NCBI GenBank assembly: GCA_019416065.1 | Contig: DXYB01000019.1 | Span: 1-36,190 of the forward strand | From: Acidaminococcus sp. | GTDB taxonomy: Bacteria > Bacillota > Negativicutes > Acidaminococcales > Acidaminococcaceae | Direction: 5' to 3' | Length of the DNA stretch: 36,190 nt | Part shown: one piece after another, positions 1 to 7,427 of the stretch | Layout of the letters: every line of letters starts with the position of its first letter | Numbering within the stretch: position 1 is the first letter of the stretch | Made by a program: the position numbers and the translations under genes | Notes under the pieces: generated by a model | What the model was told of the DNA's origin: nothing | Seen by the model: only the letters and a program-made list of their open reading frames with translations | The model's database searches: none

Positions 1-47
1 CAGAAAAGGATGAATTTGGGGTCCTCCCCAACATTTGACAAAGAACC

Positions 48-89
48 AAAAAAAATTGTCCGTCCCTGTTTAGCTGGTAGGGACGGACA
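48..89 (-). terminator. Intrinsic terminator of dnaA
   Basis: Inverted repeat TGTCCGTCCC (57-66) / GGGACGGACA (80-89). Read on the minus strand it is followed by an A and eight Ts (55-48), a textbook intrinsic terminator about 50 bases after the dnaA stop. It implies dnaA is transcribed alone, without a following dnaN. Confidence 0.9.
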
Positions 90-137
90 GAACAAAAAAT
101 CCATTTTTGTATTTAAATTGTAAAATTCTTGGCAGTC

Positions 138-1220
138 TTATGATTTTAAACGTCGTTGCAGTTCTGAAAGATCCTTTGCCAATTGGGAGTTCTTCCCTTT
201 TTCTTTGCCAATTTTTTCGCATGCATGGATCACGGTACTGTGGTCCCGTCCTCCATAGGCTTCCCCAATTTTGGCGAGGGAAAGACCGGAAAGCTGCTTG
301 GTTAAATAAAAGGCCACTTGGCGAGGCAAGACCACTTTCTTGGTACGGAGCTTACTGATAAGTTCTTCAGTCGTAAGTTGGTAATACTGGCAGACAGTTT
401 CTTGAATTTTTTCTACGGATAAAAACGCAGGTTGTTCTGGGATATTGAGTTTTAAAAGGGCAGAACGAATGAGTTCCAGGGTAATGGGCTTTTGGGTTAA
501 GCTGGCAAAGGCAGTGACCCGGTGATAGGCTCCTTCTAATTCCCGCACATTTTGGGTAATGGAACTGGCCAGCATCACGATGCCTGCCTGGGGTAATGCT
601 ACATGATCCTTCTGGGCAAAGCTTTGTAAAATGGCCATACGGGTTTCTAAATCCGGATGCTGGATATCTGCGGTAAGTCCAGAGCGAAAACGGCTGATCA
701 TCCGCTCTTCCAGAGCATCCAGTTCTGCCGGAGGACGGTCGCTGGAAATTACGATTTGTTTATTGGCATTTTTCAGGGCATTAAAGGTGAAGAAAAATTC
801 TTCCTGGGTGGATTCTTTGTGTCGGAGAAACTGGATGTCATCAATGAGTAGTACGTCAATGCTCCGGTATTTTCCACGAAATTGTTCCAGCCGGTTATGT
901 TCTACGGCTTCAATGAGTTCATTGGTAAACGTTTCGCTGGAAATATACAGCACGGTCATTTTAGGGTGCTTTTTTTGGATCTGGTTGCCAATGGCATTCA
1001 TAATATGGGTCTTGCCCAGGCCGGAATCACTAAAGAGAAAAAATGGGTTATACGCCGTGGCCGGGGTATTGGCCACAGCCATGGCAGCGGCCTTGGCAAA
1101 CCGGTTGGAATTGCCCACAATAAAATTTTCGAAGGTGTACTTGGGGGATAAGTTGGTAGGATAGGAAGGAGGATCGGCAAACAAATCGGCTTCGTAGGGA
1201 GATTGCTTTTTTTTGGGCAT
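138..1220 (-). CDS. dnaA: Short, divergent DnaA replication initiator
   Basis: Replication initiator ATPase of 360 residues; typical DnaA is about 440-470. The AAA+ core starts almost at once (KYTFENFIVGNSNRFA at about 28-42), so domain I (helicase loading, partner binding) and the domain II linker are missing. ATG at 1220 is preceded by AAAGGAGC, so this is not an obvious start misassignment. Walker A is SDSGLGKTH (64-72) rather than the usual GG(V/T)GLGKTH, losing the first two glycines. Walker B LLIDDIQFL (124-132), the arginine-finger region (MISRFRSGL), NVRELEGA and the domain IV DNA-binding signature GGRDHSTVIHA are all intact. A DnaA-box cluster lies just upstream and a terminator just downstream; no dnaN follows in the window. 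Identity as DnaA is firm. Whether it is the main initiator or a paralog cannot be decided here. Confidence 0.93.
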   Translation of the reverse strand: MPKKKQSPYEADLFADPPSYPTNLSPKYTFENFIVGNSNRFAKAAAMAVANTPATAYNPFFLFSDSGLGKTHIMNAIGNQIQKKHPKMTVLYISSETFTNELIEAVEHNRLEQFRGKYRSIDVLLIDDIQFLRHKESTQEEFFFTFNALKNANKQIVISSDRPPAELDALEERMISRFRSGLTADIQHPDLETRMAILQSFAQKDHVALPQAGIVMLASSITQNVRELEGAYHRVTAFASLTQKPITLELIRSALLKLNIPEQPAFLSVEKIQETVCQYYQLTTEELISKLRTKKVVLPRQVAFYLTKQLSGLSLAKIGEAYGGRDHSTVIHACEKIGKEKGKNSQLAKDLSELQRRLKS

Positions 1221-1250
1221 GAGGCCGCTCCTTTCTAAAAAGATGACTTT

Positions 1251-1256
1251 ATTATA
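1251..1256 (-). promoter_or_regulatory. Putative dnaA -10 box
   Basis: Minus-strand TATAAT 30 bases upstream of the dnaA start. No good -35 is seen, but a DnaA-box-like TGTGGAAAA (1276-1284) lies where the -35 should be, which would suit DnaA autoregulation (inference). Confidence 0.5.
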
Positions 1257-1260
1257 CCAT

Positions 1261-1425
1261 TTTCTTGACGAAAACTGTGGAAAAATCCTTTTTGGGCAGT
1301 GGAAAAAGAAAAACTTAAAAAGAAAAAAACATATATACTAGGGGAGTACAGACGTTATCCACAAAAAAGAAACTATGCACCGAATGTTATCCACAGCTGT
1401 GGATAACCCTTGTGGAAAAGAGCTT
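1261..1425. other. oriC: Putative oriC: DnaA-box cluster and AT-rich tract
   Basis: Perfect DnaA boxes TTATCCACA lie at 1355-1363 and 1387-1395, and TGTGGATAA (the reverse orientation) at 1398-1406. Near-consensus TGTGGAAAA occurs at 1276-1284 and 1411-1419. The boxes at 1387-1406 form a head-to-head pair separated by GC. A purine/AT-rich tract (about 1300-1340) beside the boxes is a candidate unwinding element. Position directly upstream of dnaA and in the rpmH/rnpA neighbourhood is as expected for a Firmicute origin. Origin activity is inferred. Confidence 0.8.
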
Positions 1426-1453
1426 ATGTTTGGGGAAAGAAACGGCTTTTCTC

Positions 1454-1482
1454 TTTACAAAGTAAGAGAATCCTGGTATAAT
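1454..1482 (+). promoter_or_regulatory. Promoter of tRNA-Gly
   Basis: TTTACA (1454-1459), 17-base spacer, TATAAT (1477-1482); the predicted start falls just before the tRNA at 1496. Confidence 0.85.
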
Positions 1483-1495
1483 AATTCTCATCCAT

Positions 1496-1569
1496 GCGGG
1501 CATAGTTCATTGGTAGAATGAAAGCTTCCCAAGCTTTAGAGGTGGGTTCGATTCCCATTGCCCGCTCCA
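1496..1569 (+). tRNA. tRNA-Gly(CCC)
   Basis: Full cloverleaf: acceptor GCGGGCA (1496-1502) pairs with TGCCCGC (1559-1565), discriminator T, encoded CCA at 1567-1569. Anticodon arm AAAGC-TTCCCAA-GCTTT gives anticodon CCC; the T arm contains GGTTCGATTCC. It has its own promoter and terminator and lies next to the putative origin. Confidence 0.95.
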
Positions 1570-1579
1570 TAGAAGATAC

Positions 1580-1604
1580 AGACTGCCCCTTGGCAGTCTT
1601 TTTT
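1580..1604 (+). terminator. Terminator after tRNA-Gly
   Basis: AGACTGCC / GGCAGTCT stem with a 4-base loop followed by six Ts. Confidence 0.9.
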
Positions 1605-1632
1605 GTTAATAGAAAGCTATATATGGTATAAT
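1603..1632 (+). promoter_or_regulatory. Promoter of xpt-pbuX
   Basis: TTGTTA (1603-1608), 18-base spacer, TATAAT (1627-1632). The -35 overlaps the terminator T-run. The resulting leader is only about 35 bases, too short for a purine riboswitch. Confidence 0.65.
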
Positions 1633-1673
1633 ATACGGTATTTTAAAAACTCATTGGGAGTGGGGAGGACACT

Positions 1674-2258
1674 ATGGCAGGATATGAATTGCTCCAGAAA
1701 AAGATTTTGGCAGATGGCACAATTAAAAGTGGGGATGTACTTAAGGTGGACAGCTTTTTAAATCACCAGATTGACGTTCCGTTTATTTCCAAGTTGGGAG
1801 AACAGTTTTACACTTTGTTTAAGAAGCGTCCCATCAATAAGATCCTAACCATTGAGGCTAGCGGCATTGGGATTGCTTGTCTGACAGCCGTACATTTCCG
1901 GGTCCCAGTGGTATTTGCCAAGAAATCTGCGGGTAGTACCATGGATGCAGAAGTGTATAGTACGGATATTAAGTCCTTTACCCATGGCAAGGTTAATCAC
2001 TGTATTGTTTCCAAAAAATACCTCAATGCCGGGGATCATGTGCTCATTATTGATGATTTTTTGGCTAATGGGTGTGCCGTGGCCGGGCTAATTGATCTGG
2101 TACACCAGGCCGGTGCCGAAGTGGAAGGTGTGGGCATTGCCATCGAAAAAGGCTTCCAAGGCGGCGGGGATGCCCTGCGGGAAAAAGGATATGATGTGAA
2201 AAGCTTGGCTATTATTGAAAAAATGGATGCTGCAACCGGCACCATTGTTTTCCGCTAA
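1674..2258 (+). CDS. xpt: Xanthine phosphoribosyltransferase
   Basis: Converts xanthine plus PRPP to XMP in cytosolic purine salvage. The 194-residue protein has the full family length and typical start MAGYELLQKKILADGTIKSG. The PRPP-binding signature VLIIDDFLANG is at about 123-133, and the region EASGIGIA at about 61-68 is also family-typical. ATG at 1674 is preceded by GTGGGGAGGAC. The gene is followed after 10 bases by a nucleobase permease, the standard xpt-pbuX pairing, so import and phosphoribosylation are coupled. In Bacillus this operon is under a guanine riboswitch and PurR; no riboswitch fits here. Confidence 0.95.
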   Translation: MAGYELLQKKILADGTIKSGDVLKVDSFLNHQIDVPFISKLGEQFYTLFKKRPINKILTIEASGIGIACLTAVHFRVPVVFAKKSAGSTMDAEVYSTDIKSFTHGKVNHCIVSKKYLNAGDHVLIIDDFLANGCAVAGLIDLVHQAGAEVEGVGIAIEKGFQGGGDALREKGYDVKSLAIIEKMDAATGTIVFR

Positions 2259-2268
2259 GGGGGGTATT

Positions 2269-3594
2269 ATGGAAACAGAGACCATTACGGAAACGCTGGA
2301 GCGGAAGGATCCGATTTACCATTTTGACGGCAAAATTTCCCTGCAAAAGGCGGTGCCCTTTGGTTTGCAGCATGTACTGGCTATGTTTGTAGCCAATATT
2401 GCCCCCATCCTGATTGTCACTGGGACGGTAAAATTGCCAATGGAGCAGGCGGCCTCTTTGATTCAGGCCGCCATGATCATGGCGGGGATCGGTTCCCTTT
2501 TGCAGCTTTTTCCTGTATTTTTCTTGGGGAGCCGGCTTCCCATTATTATGGGGATTAGTTTTACCTTTGTGTCCACCTTTTGTGTTATCGGAGGAAAATA
2601 CGGCTATGGGGCCATTTTAGGAGCTGCCCTTGTAGGTGGCTGCCTGGAAGGCTGTTTAGGCCTTGTAGCCAAATGGTGGCGGCGTTTTATTCCGCCCATT
2701 GTGTCTGCCAGCGTGGTGACATCCATCGGATTTTCCCTTTTGGGGATCGGGGCCAATTCTTTTGGCGGCGGGGTAGGCAATCCTCATTTTGGGGAAGCGC
2801 CCTACATGATTGTGGGGAGTATTACTCTTTTGGCCTGTTTGCTGTTTAATATCAAGGCTAAATCCTTTTTTAAGCAATTATCCGTTCTCTTTGGTCTAGT
2901 GGTAGGCTATATCGCTGCTTTTTTCTATGGCATGGTGGATTTGAGCCGCCTGACCACGGCGGGCGTATTTTCTCTGCCCCATCCCTTTGCCTATCCCATG
3001 GAATTTCATGCGGATGCGATTTTTTCCGTATTCCTGATTTTCTTGGTCAGTGCTACGGAAACCTTGGGAGATACCTCTGCCCTGACCGTTATGGGATTTG
3101 GGCGCAATGCCACGGATAAGGAAATTTCTGGTTCCATTGCCGTGGACGGCTTTATCAGCGCCCTGTCCAGTATTTTTGGTTGCCTGCCCATCACCTCTTT
3201 TAGCCAAAATGTAGGGCTCATTGCTATGACCCACGTGGTGAACCGGAAAGCCGTGGCCTCCGGGGCAGCCATTATGATTTTAGCTGGTCTCTTCCCAATT
3301 TTGGGTGTGCTGCTTGCGTCCCTTCCCGACGCCGTATTGGGCGGCTGTACCCTTATGATGTTTGGTTCCATTGTGGTAAGCGGTGTACGGATGCTGGGGA
3401 GTTGCGGCTACAGCCAGCGGAATATGATCATTGCTGCCTTGAGCCTTTCTATAGGGATCGGCTTTACCCAGAATCCTGCCATCTTTAAAATTTTCCCTGA
3501 CCTGATGAAAAGCGTCTTTGCGGAAAATTGTGTGGCGGTGGTGTTTCTGGTGGCGGTGGTGCTGAATTTCATCCTGCCGGAAAAAATGGACTAA
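2269..3594 (+). CDS. pbuX: Xanthine/uracil permease (NCS2 family)
   Basis: Inner-membrane nucleobase:cation symporter of the NCS2 (UraA/PbuX) family, 441 residues. The ATG at 2269 is chosen over an in-frame ATG at 2215 because AAGGGGGGT lies just upstream and the earlier start would overlap xpt by 44 bases. The protein begins PIYHFDGKISLQKAVPFG, the family opening, and shows about a dozen hydrophobic segments. The substrate-site region FLVSATETLGDTSAL and the later SFSQNVGLI stretch are typical of xanthine/uric acid carriers. Co-transcription with xpt supports xanthine as substrate. Exact specificity is inferred. Confidence 0.9.
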   Translation: METETITETLERKDPIYHFDGKISLQKAVPFGLQHVLAMFVANIAPILIVTGTVKLPMEQAASLIQAAMIMAGIGSLLQLFPVFFLGSRLPIIMGISFTFVSTFCVIGGKYGYGAILGAALVGGCLEGCLGLVAKWWRRFIPPIVSASVVTSIGFSLLGIGANSFGGGVGNPHFGEAPYMIVGSITLLACLLFNIKAKSFFKQLSVLFGLVVGYIAAFFYGMVDLSRLTTAGVFSLPHPFAYPMEFHADAIFSVFLIFLVSATETLGDTSALTVMGFGRNATDKEISGSIAVDGFISALSSIFGCLPITSFSQNVGLIAMTHVVNRKAVASGAAIMILAGLFPILGVLLASLPDAVLGGCTLMMFGSIVVSGVRMLGSCGYSQRNMIIAALSLSIGIGFTQNPAIFKIFPDLMKSVFAENCVAVVFLVAVVLNFILPEKMD

Positions 3595-3624
3595 AAACCG
3601 TGTACAAAAACTAAAGACAATAAA

Positions 3625-3664
3625 AAGCAGACAGTACGCCACCTCGCATGCTGCCTGCTTTTTT
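3625..3664 (+). terminator. Terminator after pbuX
   Basis: AAGCAG-A-CAG pairs with CTG-C-CTGCTT around a loop, followed by TTTT; A-runs on the other side make it potentially bidirectional for the convergent gene that ends at 3713. Confidence 0.75.
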
Positions 3665-3712
3665 GCTGCAGTATATCCTGGATTCCCGGAACATATAACT
3701 ATGGTTAGCAAC

Positions 3713-3890
3713 CTACTGTGCAATCTCCGATTTTGCTAGCAGTGGCTCAACCCCAAGATCACGATATAACTGTTCCTGCTTCTTTAGGACTTCGCCCTGT
3801 ATTGGGGCTTTACCGGGCTCTGTGAAGCATTCAATGACATCAAGCTCATCAAGGAGCTCATGCATCGTGTACCGTGAAAATAATCCTGTT
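3713..3890 (-). mobile_element. Transposase C-terminal remnant (IS4-superfamily-like)
   Basis: The last 55-60 residues of the minus-strand frame ending at 3713 contain YTMHELLDELDVIECF, then a PGKAP and a KKQEQLYRDLGVEPL stretch. From memory this resembles the C-terminal tail of IS4/IS1634-like transposases (ELLdELDvIExF..PGk...GEvl.KQ..LY..LGV). It has no counterpart in FMN reductases. No inverted repeats or other transposase parts are seen. The family assignment is moderately sure at best. Confidence 0.45.
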
Positions 3891-4186
3891 CTCTCCGAAT
3901 TTTTCTGCTGTGCAGGCCAGTTATAGTAATAAACCGGCATCACAAATACGAGCATATCCGCTTCCCTGATAAGGGTTTTCAAAGTATTCTCATAATCATC
4001 TCTCTGCACGCACGGCCCGTCCATTCCGCAATGATTACATCCAAGACAGGGGCGTATATGCGCATGAATGACATCAAATTCAGTGATGGCATTCCCATTT
4101 TCTTCCGCTCCCCTGATGAATTCTTTTGCCAGCATATTCGAAGACCCGTTTTTGTTCCCGCTGCTTTCCAGCATCAGAATCTTCAT
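3713..4186 (-). pseudogene. Truncated NAD(P)H-dependent FMN reductase fused to transposase tail
   Basis: Residues 1-94 are a clear flavodoxin-like NADPH:FMN reductase half. The phosphate loop is SSGNKNGSSNMLA, followed by the PCLGCNHCGMDGPC cysteine segment and the VFVMPVYYYNWPAQ flavin loop. Family members run to about 180-200 residues with a second conserved half after this loop. Here the homology stops at about residue 94 (near 3904) and the frame continues into an unrelated transposase-like tail. A short product of 157 residues could be made, but without the second half of the fold it is unlikely to be active. The gene follows the MATE gene (4211-5581) with a 24-base gap in the same direction, suggesting it was the last gene of an imported cassette cut by an IS event. 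Confidence 0.75.
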
Positions 4187-4210
4187 ATCAGAATTACTCC
4201 TTCCATACTT

Positions 4211-5581
4211 TTATGCATCCGTTGCCAGCCCGGGCACGGCGGCTTTTACAACACTTTTGTCCTGCCATGTGCCGCGCAGATAATGAATCCATGTAATGAT
4301 AAAACCTGCCGAAAATCCGAAGATCATGTTCCACCACACGATTCTGTAACTAAAAGCCGGAACATAGCAGAGCGTATAGGTCGTCAGGACCCGCACGCCC
4401 AGTGCCAGCGCGGCGGTCCTTGTGATTGCGAAACCGTCTCCCGCTCCCTGAAACACACCGAACAGCGGCAGATAAACACTCTGCAGCAGAAACGCGAGCA
4501 CTGTCACACGCAGATGCTGCCTGCAGTAGTATTTCGCTTCTTCTCCGATTCCGAACACGCCGATCAGCTGATCCGTGAAGATCAGGATAAATGCTGCCAC
4601 AGCCAGCGTGACGATAAAGGATAGCAGGATCGTCTGTCCCGCGCCCTTCTTTGCGCGCGACACATCACCGGCACCGATATTCTGTCCGACGAATGTCGCA
4701 AGCGCCATGTAAAAACTGTTGAGCGGCATTTGTGCGTACATTTCAATACGGGAACCGACGGTAAAAGAGGCTGTCATCGCCTGACCATAACCATTGACCG
4801 CTCTCTGAATAAAGACGATGCCAAGTCCGGCGATCATCTGCTGGAGTGTGATCGGAAAGCCCATCCGGAGAACCTCACGAATGATTTTCCGATCCAGGTT
4901 AAAATCTTCTCTGCCGAAACGAAACTGCGGATACTTCCGGTACATGTAGACAAAAGCCGCCATGCAGGAGAGCGCCTGCGAAATGTCGGTTGCAATGGCA
5001 GCGCCCGCGACGCCCATATGAAAGACGGCGACAAATACAAGGTCCAGCACAATGTTTACAGCCGACGCGATCAGCAGGAAGTACATGCTCGCGATGCTGT
5101 CGCCGACACTTCGAAGCAAAGACGCCACGATATTGTACCCGAACTGAAAGATCAGCCCGAGGCAGTAAACGCGAAAATACGTGACGGCCATGTCGTAGAA
5201 TCCGTCTGGAACAGCCAGCAGGTATTTTAACGCGGGGTCCGCGATGACAAGTCCTGCCGCCGTCGCGGCAAGCCCCATCAGCAGAAGAAATACGATGGAT
5301 ACGGTGGATGTCTTCCGCAGCTTTTCATTTTCGCCCGCACCGTAATACTGGGCGGTGAGCACCCCGGCCCCGGAAGAAAAACCGTTTGCTACTGCCAGAA
5401 ATAAATAAGTCAGACTTCCTGTCGTCCCAACCGCGGAAAGCGCCGCCTCACTCGCGAAGTTCCCGACGACGATCGTGTCGACCGTGTTGTAAAGCTGCTG
5501 AAGAAGCAGCCCGACTAGAATCGGAAGGGAAAACACAGGGATCTGCTTCCAAGGCGTCCCGACTGTCATTTTCTTTTCCAT
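4211..5581 (-). CDS. MATE-family multidrug efflux transporter
   Basis: Cation-coupled drug/metabolite exporter of the MATE (NorM/DinF) superfamily, 456 residues and about 12 membrane segments. It opens WKQIPVFSLPILVGLLLQQL followed by YNTVDTIVVGNF, the diagnostic MATE motif; the second half repeats the fold from GFPITLQQMIAGLG. ATG at 5581 is preferred over the in-frame upstream ATG at 5602 because GGAGG lies nine bases before it. It sits between an aldo/keto reductase (15-base gap) and the truncated FMN reductase, all on the minus strand, so an operon is likely. Codon choice looks more C/G-rich in third positions than in flanking genes, in line with transfer from another Clostridia-like donor. 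The substrate is unknown. Confidence 0.92.
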   Translation of the reverse strand: MEKKMTVGTPWKQIPVFSLPILVGLLLQQLYNTVDTIVVGNFASEAALSAVGTTGSLTYLFLAVANGFSSGAGVLTAQYYGAGENEKLRKTSTVSIVFLLLMGLAATAAGLVIADPALKYLLAVPDGFYDMAVTYFRVYCLGLIFQFGYNIVASLLRSVGDSIASMYFLLIASAVNIVLDLVFVAVFHMGVAGAAIATDISQALSCMAAFVYMYRKYPQFRFGREDFNLDRKIIREVLRMGFPITLQQMIAGLGIVFIQRAVNGYGQAMTASFTVGSRIEMYAQMPLNSFYMALATFVGQNIGAGDVSRAKKGAGQTILLSFIVTLAVAAFILIFTDQLIGVFGIGEEAKYYCRQHLRVTVLAFLLQSVYLPLFGVFQGAGDGFAITRTAALALGVRVLTTYTLCYVPAFSYRIVWWNMIFGFSAGFIITWIHYLRGTWQDKSVVKAAVPGLATDA

Positions 5582-5595
5582 GGATATACACCTCC

Positions 5596-6396
5596 TTACC
5601 ACCAGCCGAACATGCTCTTGTCAAGATCAAGCGCTCCGATTTCCTTCATTTCTTCATCTGTCAGCGCAAAGTCCAGAATATCCCGGTTTTCCTTCATGCG
5701 TTCTGCATGCGTTGATTTCGGAATGATGACTATGCCCTGCTGGTAAAGGAAACGAAGGCCAACCTGCGCGTTGCTCTTTCCATATCTTTCTCCAATGCGC
5801 TTTAACACCGGATTCCGGAAAAAGCCGTTCTGCCCGCAGGCTAACGGTGACCAAGATTCATGAATTGTTCCATGTTCTGCCAAAAGAAAGTGCATCCTTT
5901 TCTGTTGTCGGAACACGTGTGTTTCAATCTGGTCGACCGCCGGAACGATCTCTGCTGTTTCAAGAAGACTCCTGTAATTCCTTTCAAGGAAATTCGCTAC
6001 GCCGATGGCGCGCAGTTTTCCTTCCCGGTACGCATCTTCCATCGCCCGGTAGATTTCATGAAAATCACCTGTCGGCTCATGAATGAGAAGCAGGTCAATA
6101 TAATCCAGATTTAAAGCCTTTAAGGAGCTGTCAATAGAAGAAACCGTGTCCCGATAACCTCTGCCACCCCAGAGCTTTGTCGTGATAAAAATTTCATTTC
6201 TCGGAATCCCTGATTCCCGGACAGCACGCCCGACTTCCCGTTCGTTAAAGTAACATTGCGCTGTATCAATAGACCGGTACCCGGCTTTCAATGCGTCTAT
6301 AACACATCTTTCCGTTATCGGGGCCGGGATTTGATAAACACCATATCCGATCTGCGGCATTTCCACACCATTATTAAGTTTTACTGTATTTTCCAT
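5596..6396 (-). CDS. Aldo/keto reductase
   Basis: NADPH-dependent aldo/keto reductase of the AKR5-like bacterial group, 266 residues, close to the usual 270-280. The catalytic tetrad is visible: Asp and Tyr in SIDTAQCYFNE (about 43-53), Lys in TTKLWGG and His in LLLIHEP. The cofactor end motif IVIIPKSTHAERMKEN and the terminal DLDKSMFGWW are typical. It is the first gene of the minus-strand set and is divergent from a LysR regulator 104 bases away, which probably controls it. Such reductases act on small aldehydes or ketones; the substrate is not inferable. Confidence 0.92.
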   Translation of the reverse strand: MENTVKLNNGVEMPQIGYGVYQIPAPITERCVIDALKAGYRSIDTAQCYFNEREVGRAVRESGIPRNEIFITTKLWGGRGYRDTVSSIDSSLKALNLDYIDLLLIHEPTGDFHEIYRAMEDAYREGKLRAIGVANFLERNYRSLLETAEIVPAVDQIETHVFRQQKRMHFLLAEHGTIHESWSPLACGQNGFFRNPVLKRIGERYGKSNAQVGLRFLYQQGIVIIPKSTHAERMKENRDILDFALTDEEMKEIGALDLDKSMFGWW

Positions 6397-6436
6397 CTAT
6401 GTACCGCCTTTCTGATACCGTTCATCTCCTGAACTG

Positions 6437-6465
6437 TTTACATGATAGGCTCTTTGTATTATAAT
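6437..6465 (+). promoter_or_regulatory. Promoter of the LysR gene in the divergent intergenic region
   Basis: TTTACA (6437-6442), 17-base spacer, TATAAT (6460-6465). The overlapping ATTATA (6458-6463) provides a minus-strand TATAAT for the aldo/keto reductase, although no good -35 is visible for it. Shared -10 boxes fit LysR-type reciprocal control. Confidence 0.65.
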
Positions 6466-6500
6466 GTAAAATACATATTTAATTAGGAGTTAATAATCAA

Positions 6501-7358
6501 ATGATTATATTAAATAATAACCTGCGGCTGTTCATAACGGTGGCGGAAACGGGGAATCTCACCGAAGCGGCAAAGAAGCTGTACATCTCCCAGCCGGCTG
6601 TGAGTCAGGCAGTCAAAAAGCTGGAAGAAGAACTGGGTGTTAAACTTTTTATCCGGAACAAACGAAGCAGCCTGACTCTGACGGCTGCCGGAAAGGATAT
6701 TCTCGCGCTGGCTTACCGGATGGCGGATCTGGAAAACAAAATCTATCAGCGGGCCTATGAGGAAAATCACCTGCTGGGCGGCGCGATAAAAATCGCTTCT
6801 GTGCCAATCGGAGTGTCGCTGATTCTGTCCCGCGTTCTCCCGGTATTTAAAAAGCGGTTCCCCTATGTGACGGTGGAACTGCTGGAAGGGACGCCCGCGG
6901 AAGTAAAAAACCTGCTTCTGGGTTCTCAGGCTGACCTTGGCATTACAACCTCTCCTTACATGGATCTTCAGCATGAAACGCTGATGAAAGACCGGATGGT
7001 TTCCATCCATCGGGATGAGGCCAGGGCTATTGATTTGAGAAAGGATACCTCCGATCTTGTGCTCTGCCGCGTCGCGTACGATTCTCTGATGGAGCAGTTC
7101 TCCGGTGAAAGGATCGACCTGTCACACGCGCTTGTCCTCGATGCCGCAAGCACACAGATCAATGTTATAGAAAACGGGACCGGCGAGGGCGTCATTTCAG
7201 AGCTCATGCTTTCGACCATTCCGAACGGGCTTGTGCGTGGAAAGGTTTATCCGGAAAAGGAAATTGAAATCAGTCTCACAGCCATTAATTTTGATGCGCT
7301 CACGCCCGCTGCGAAGGAAATGAAAAACATGATTCTTGAGAGAAAGCTTATCAGCTGA
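6501..7358 (+). CDS. LysR-family transcriptional regulator
   Basis: Regulator of 285 residues with the canonical N-terminal winged HTH: LRLFITVAETGNLTEAAKKL, then YISQPAVSQAVKKLEEELGV within residues 8-47. The C-terminal part is a periplasmic-binding-like effector domain (LGGAIKIASVPIGVSLILSR onward). It starts at an ATG with AGGAG upstream, and is divergent from the aldo/keto reductase-MATE-FMN reductase set it most likely regulates. The effector is unknown. The gene ends 14 bases before IS-end-like repeats at 7372, so it marks the right edge of the imported cassette. Confidence 0.92.
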   Translation: MIILNNNLRLFITVAETGNLTEAAKKLYISQPAVSQAVKKLEEELGVKLFIRNKRSSLTLTAAGKDILALAYRMADLENKIYQRAYEENHLLGGAIKIASVPIGVSLILSRVLPVFKKRFPYVTVELLEGTPAEVKNLLLGSQADLGITTSPYMDLQHETLMKDRMVSIHRDEARAIDLRKDTSDLVLCRVAYDSLMEQFSGERIDLSHALVLDAASTQINVIENGTGEGVISELMLSTIPNGLVRGKVYPEKEIEISLTAINFDALTPAAKEMKNMILERKLIS

Positions 7359-7371
7359 TGTGAAACTGTCC

Positions 7372-7423
7372 TGCACCCCCTGAGAGCCAAATGCACCCGG
7401 TAATTTTCATTTGCACCCGGTAA
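7372..7423. repeat. 20-bp-period TGCACCC repeats (possible IS21-type end)
   Basis: TGCACCC occurs at 7372, 7392 and 7412, exactly 20 bases apart. The last two copies are identical over TGCACCCGGTAA. Short repeats arrayed at an element end recall the multiple terminal repeats of IS21-family elements (known for that family; the assignment here is inference). No istA/istB remains are present. Confidence 0.5.
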
Positions 7424-7427
7424 AATG

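Noticed and set aside
1545..1569. tRNA-Gly 3' end as attachment site for the inserted block
   Set aside because: No duplicate of the tRNA end was seen at the right side of the block, and no integrase gene is present.
1610..1673. Purine riboswitch upstream of xpt
   Set aside because: Too little space between promoter and start codon and no aptamer-like helices.
3280..3723. 147-residue minus-strand frame spanning the pbuX 3' end
   Set aside because: Runs through the pbuX terminator and antisense to a conserved permease; a shadow.
4031..5230. Long plus-strand open frames opposite the MATE gene (about 4031-4624 and 4730-5230)
   Set aside because: They are antisense to a clear MATE gene and have no recognisable motifs or RBS; their amino-acid composition is that of a shadow frame.
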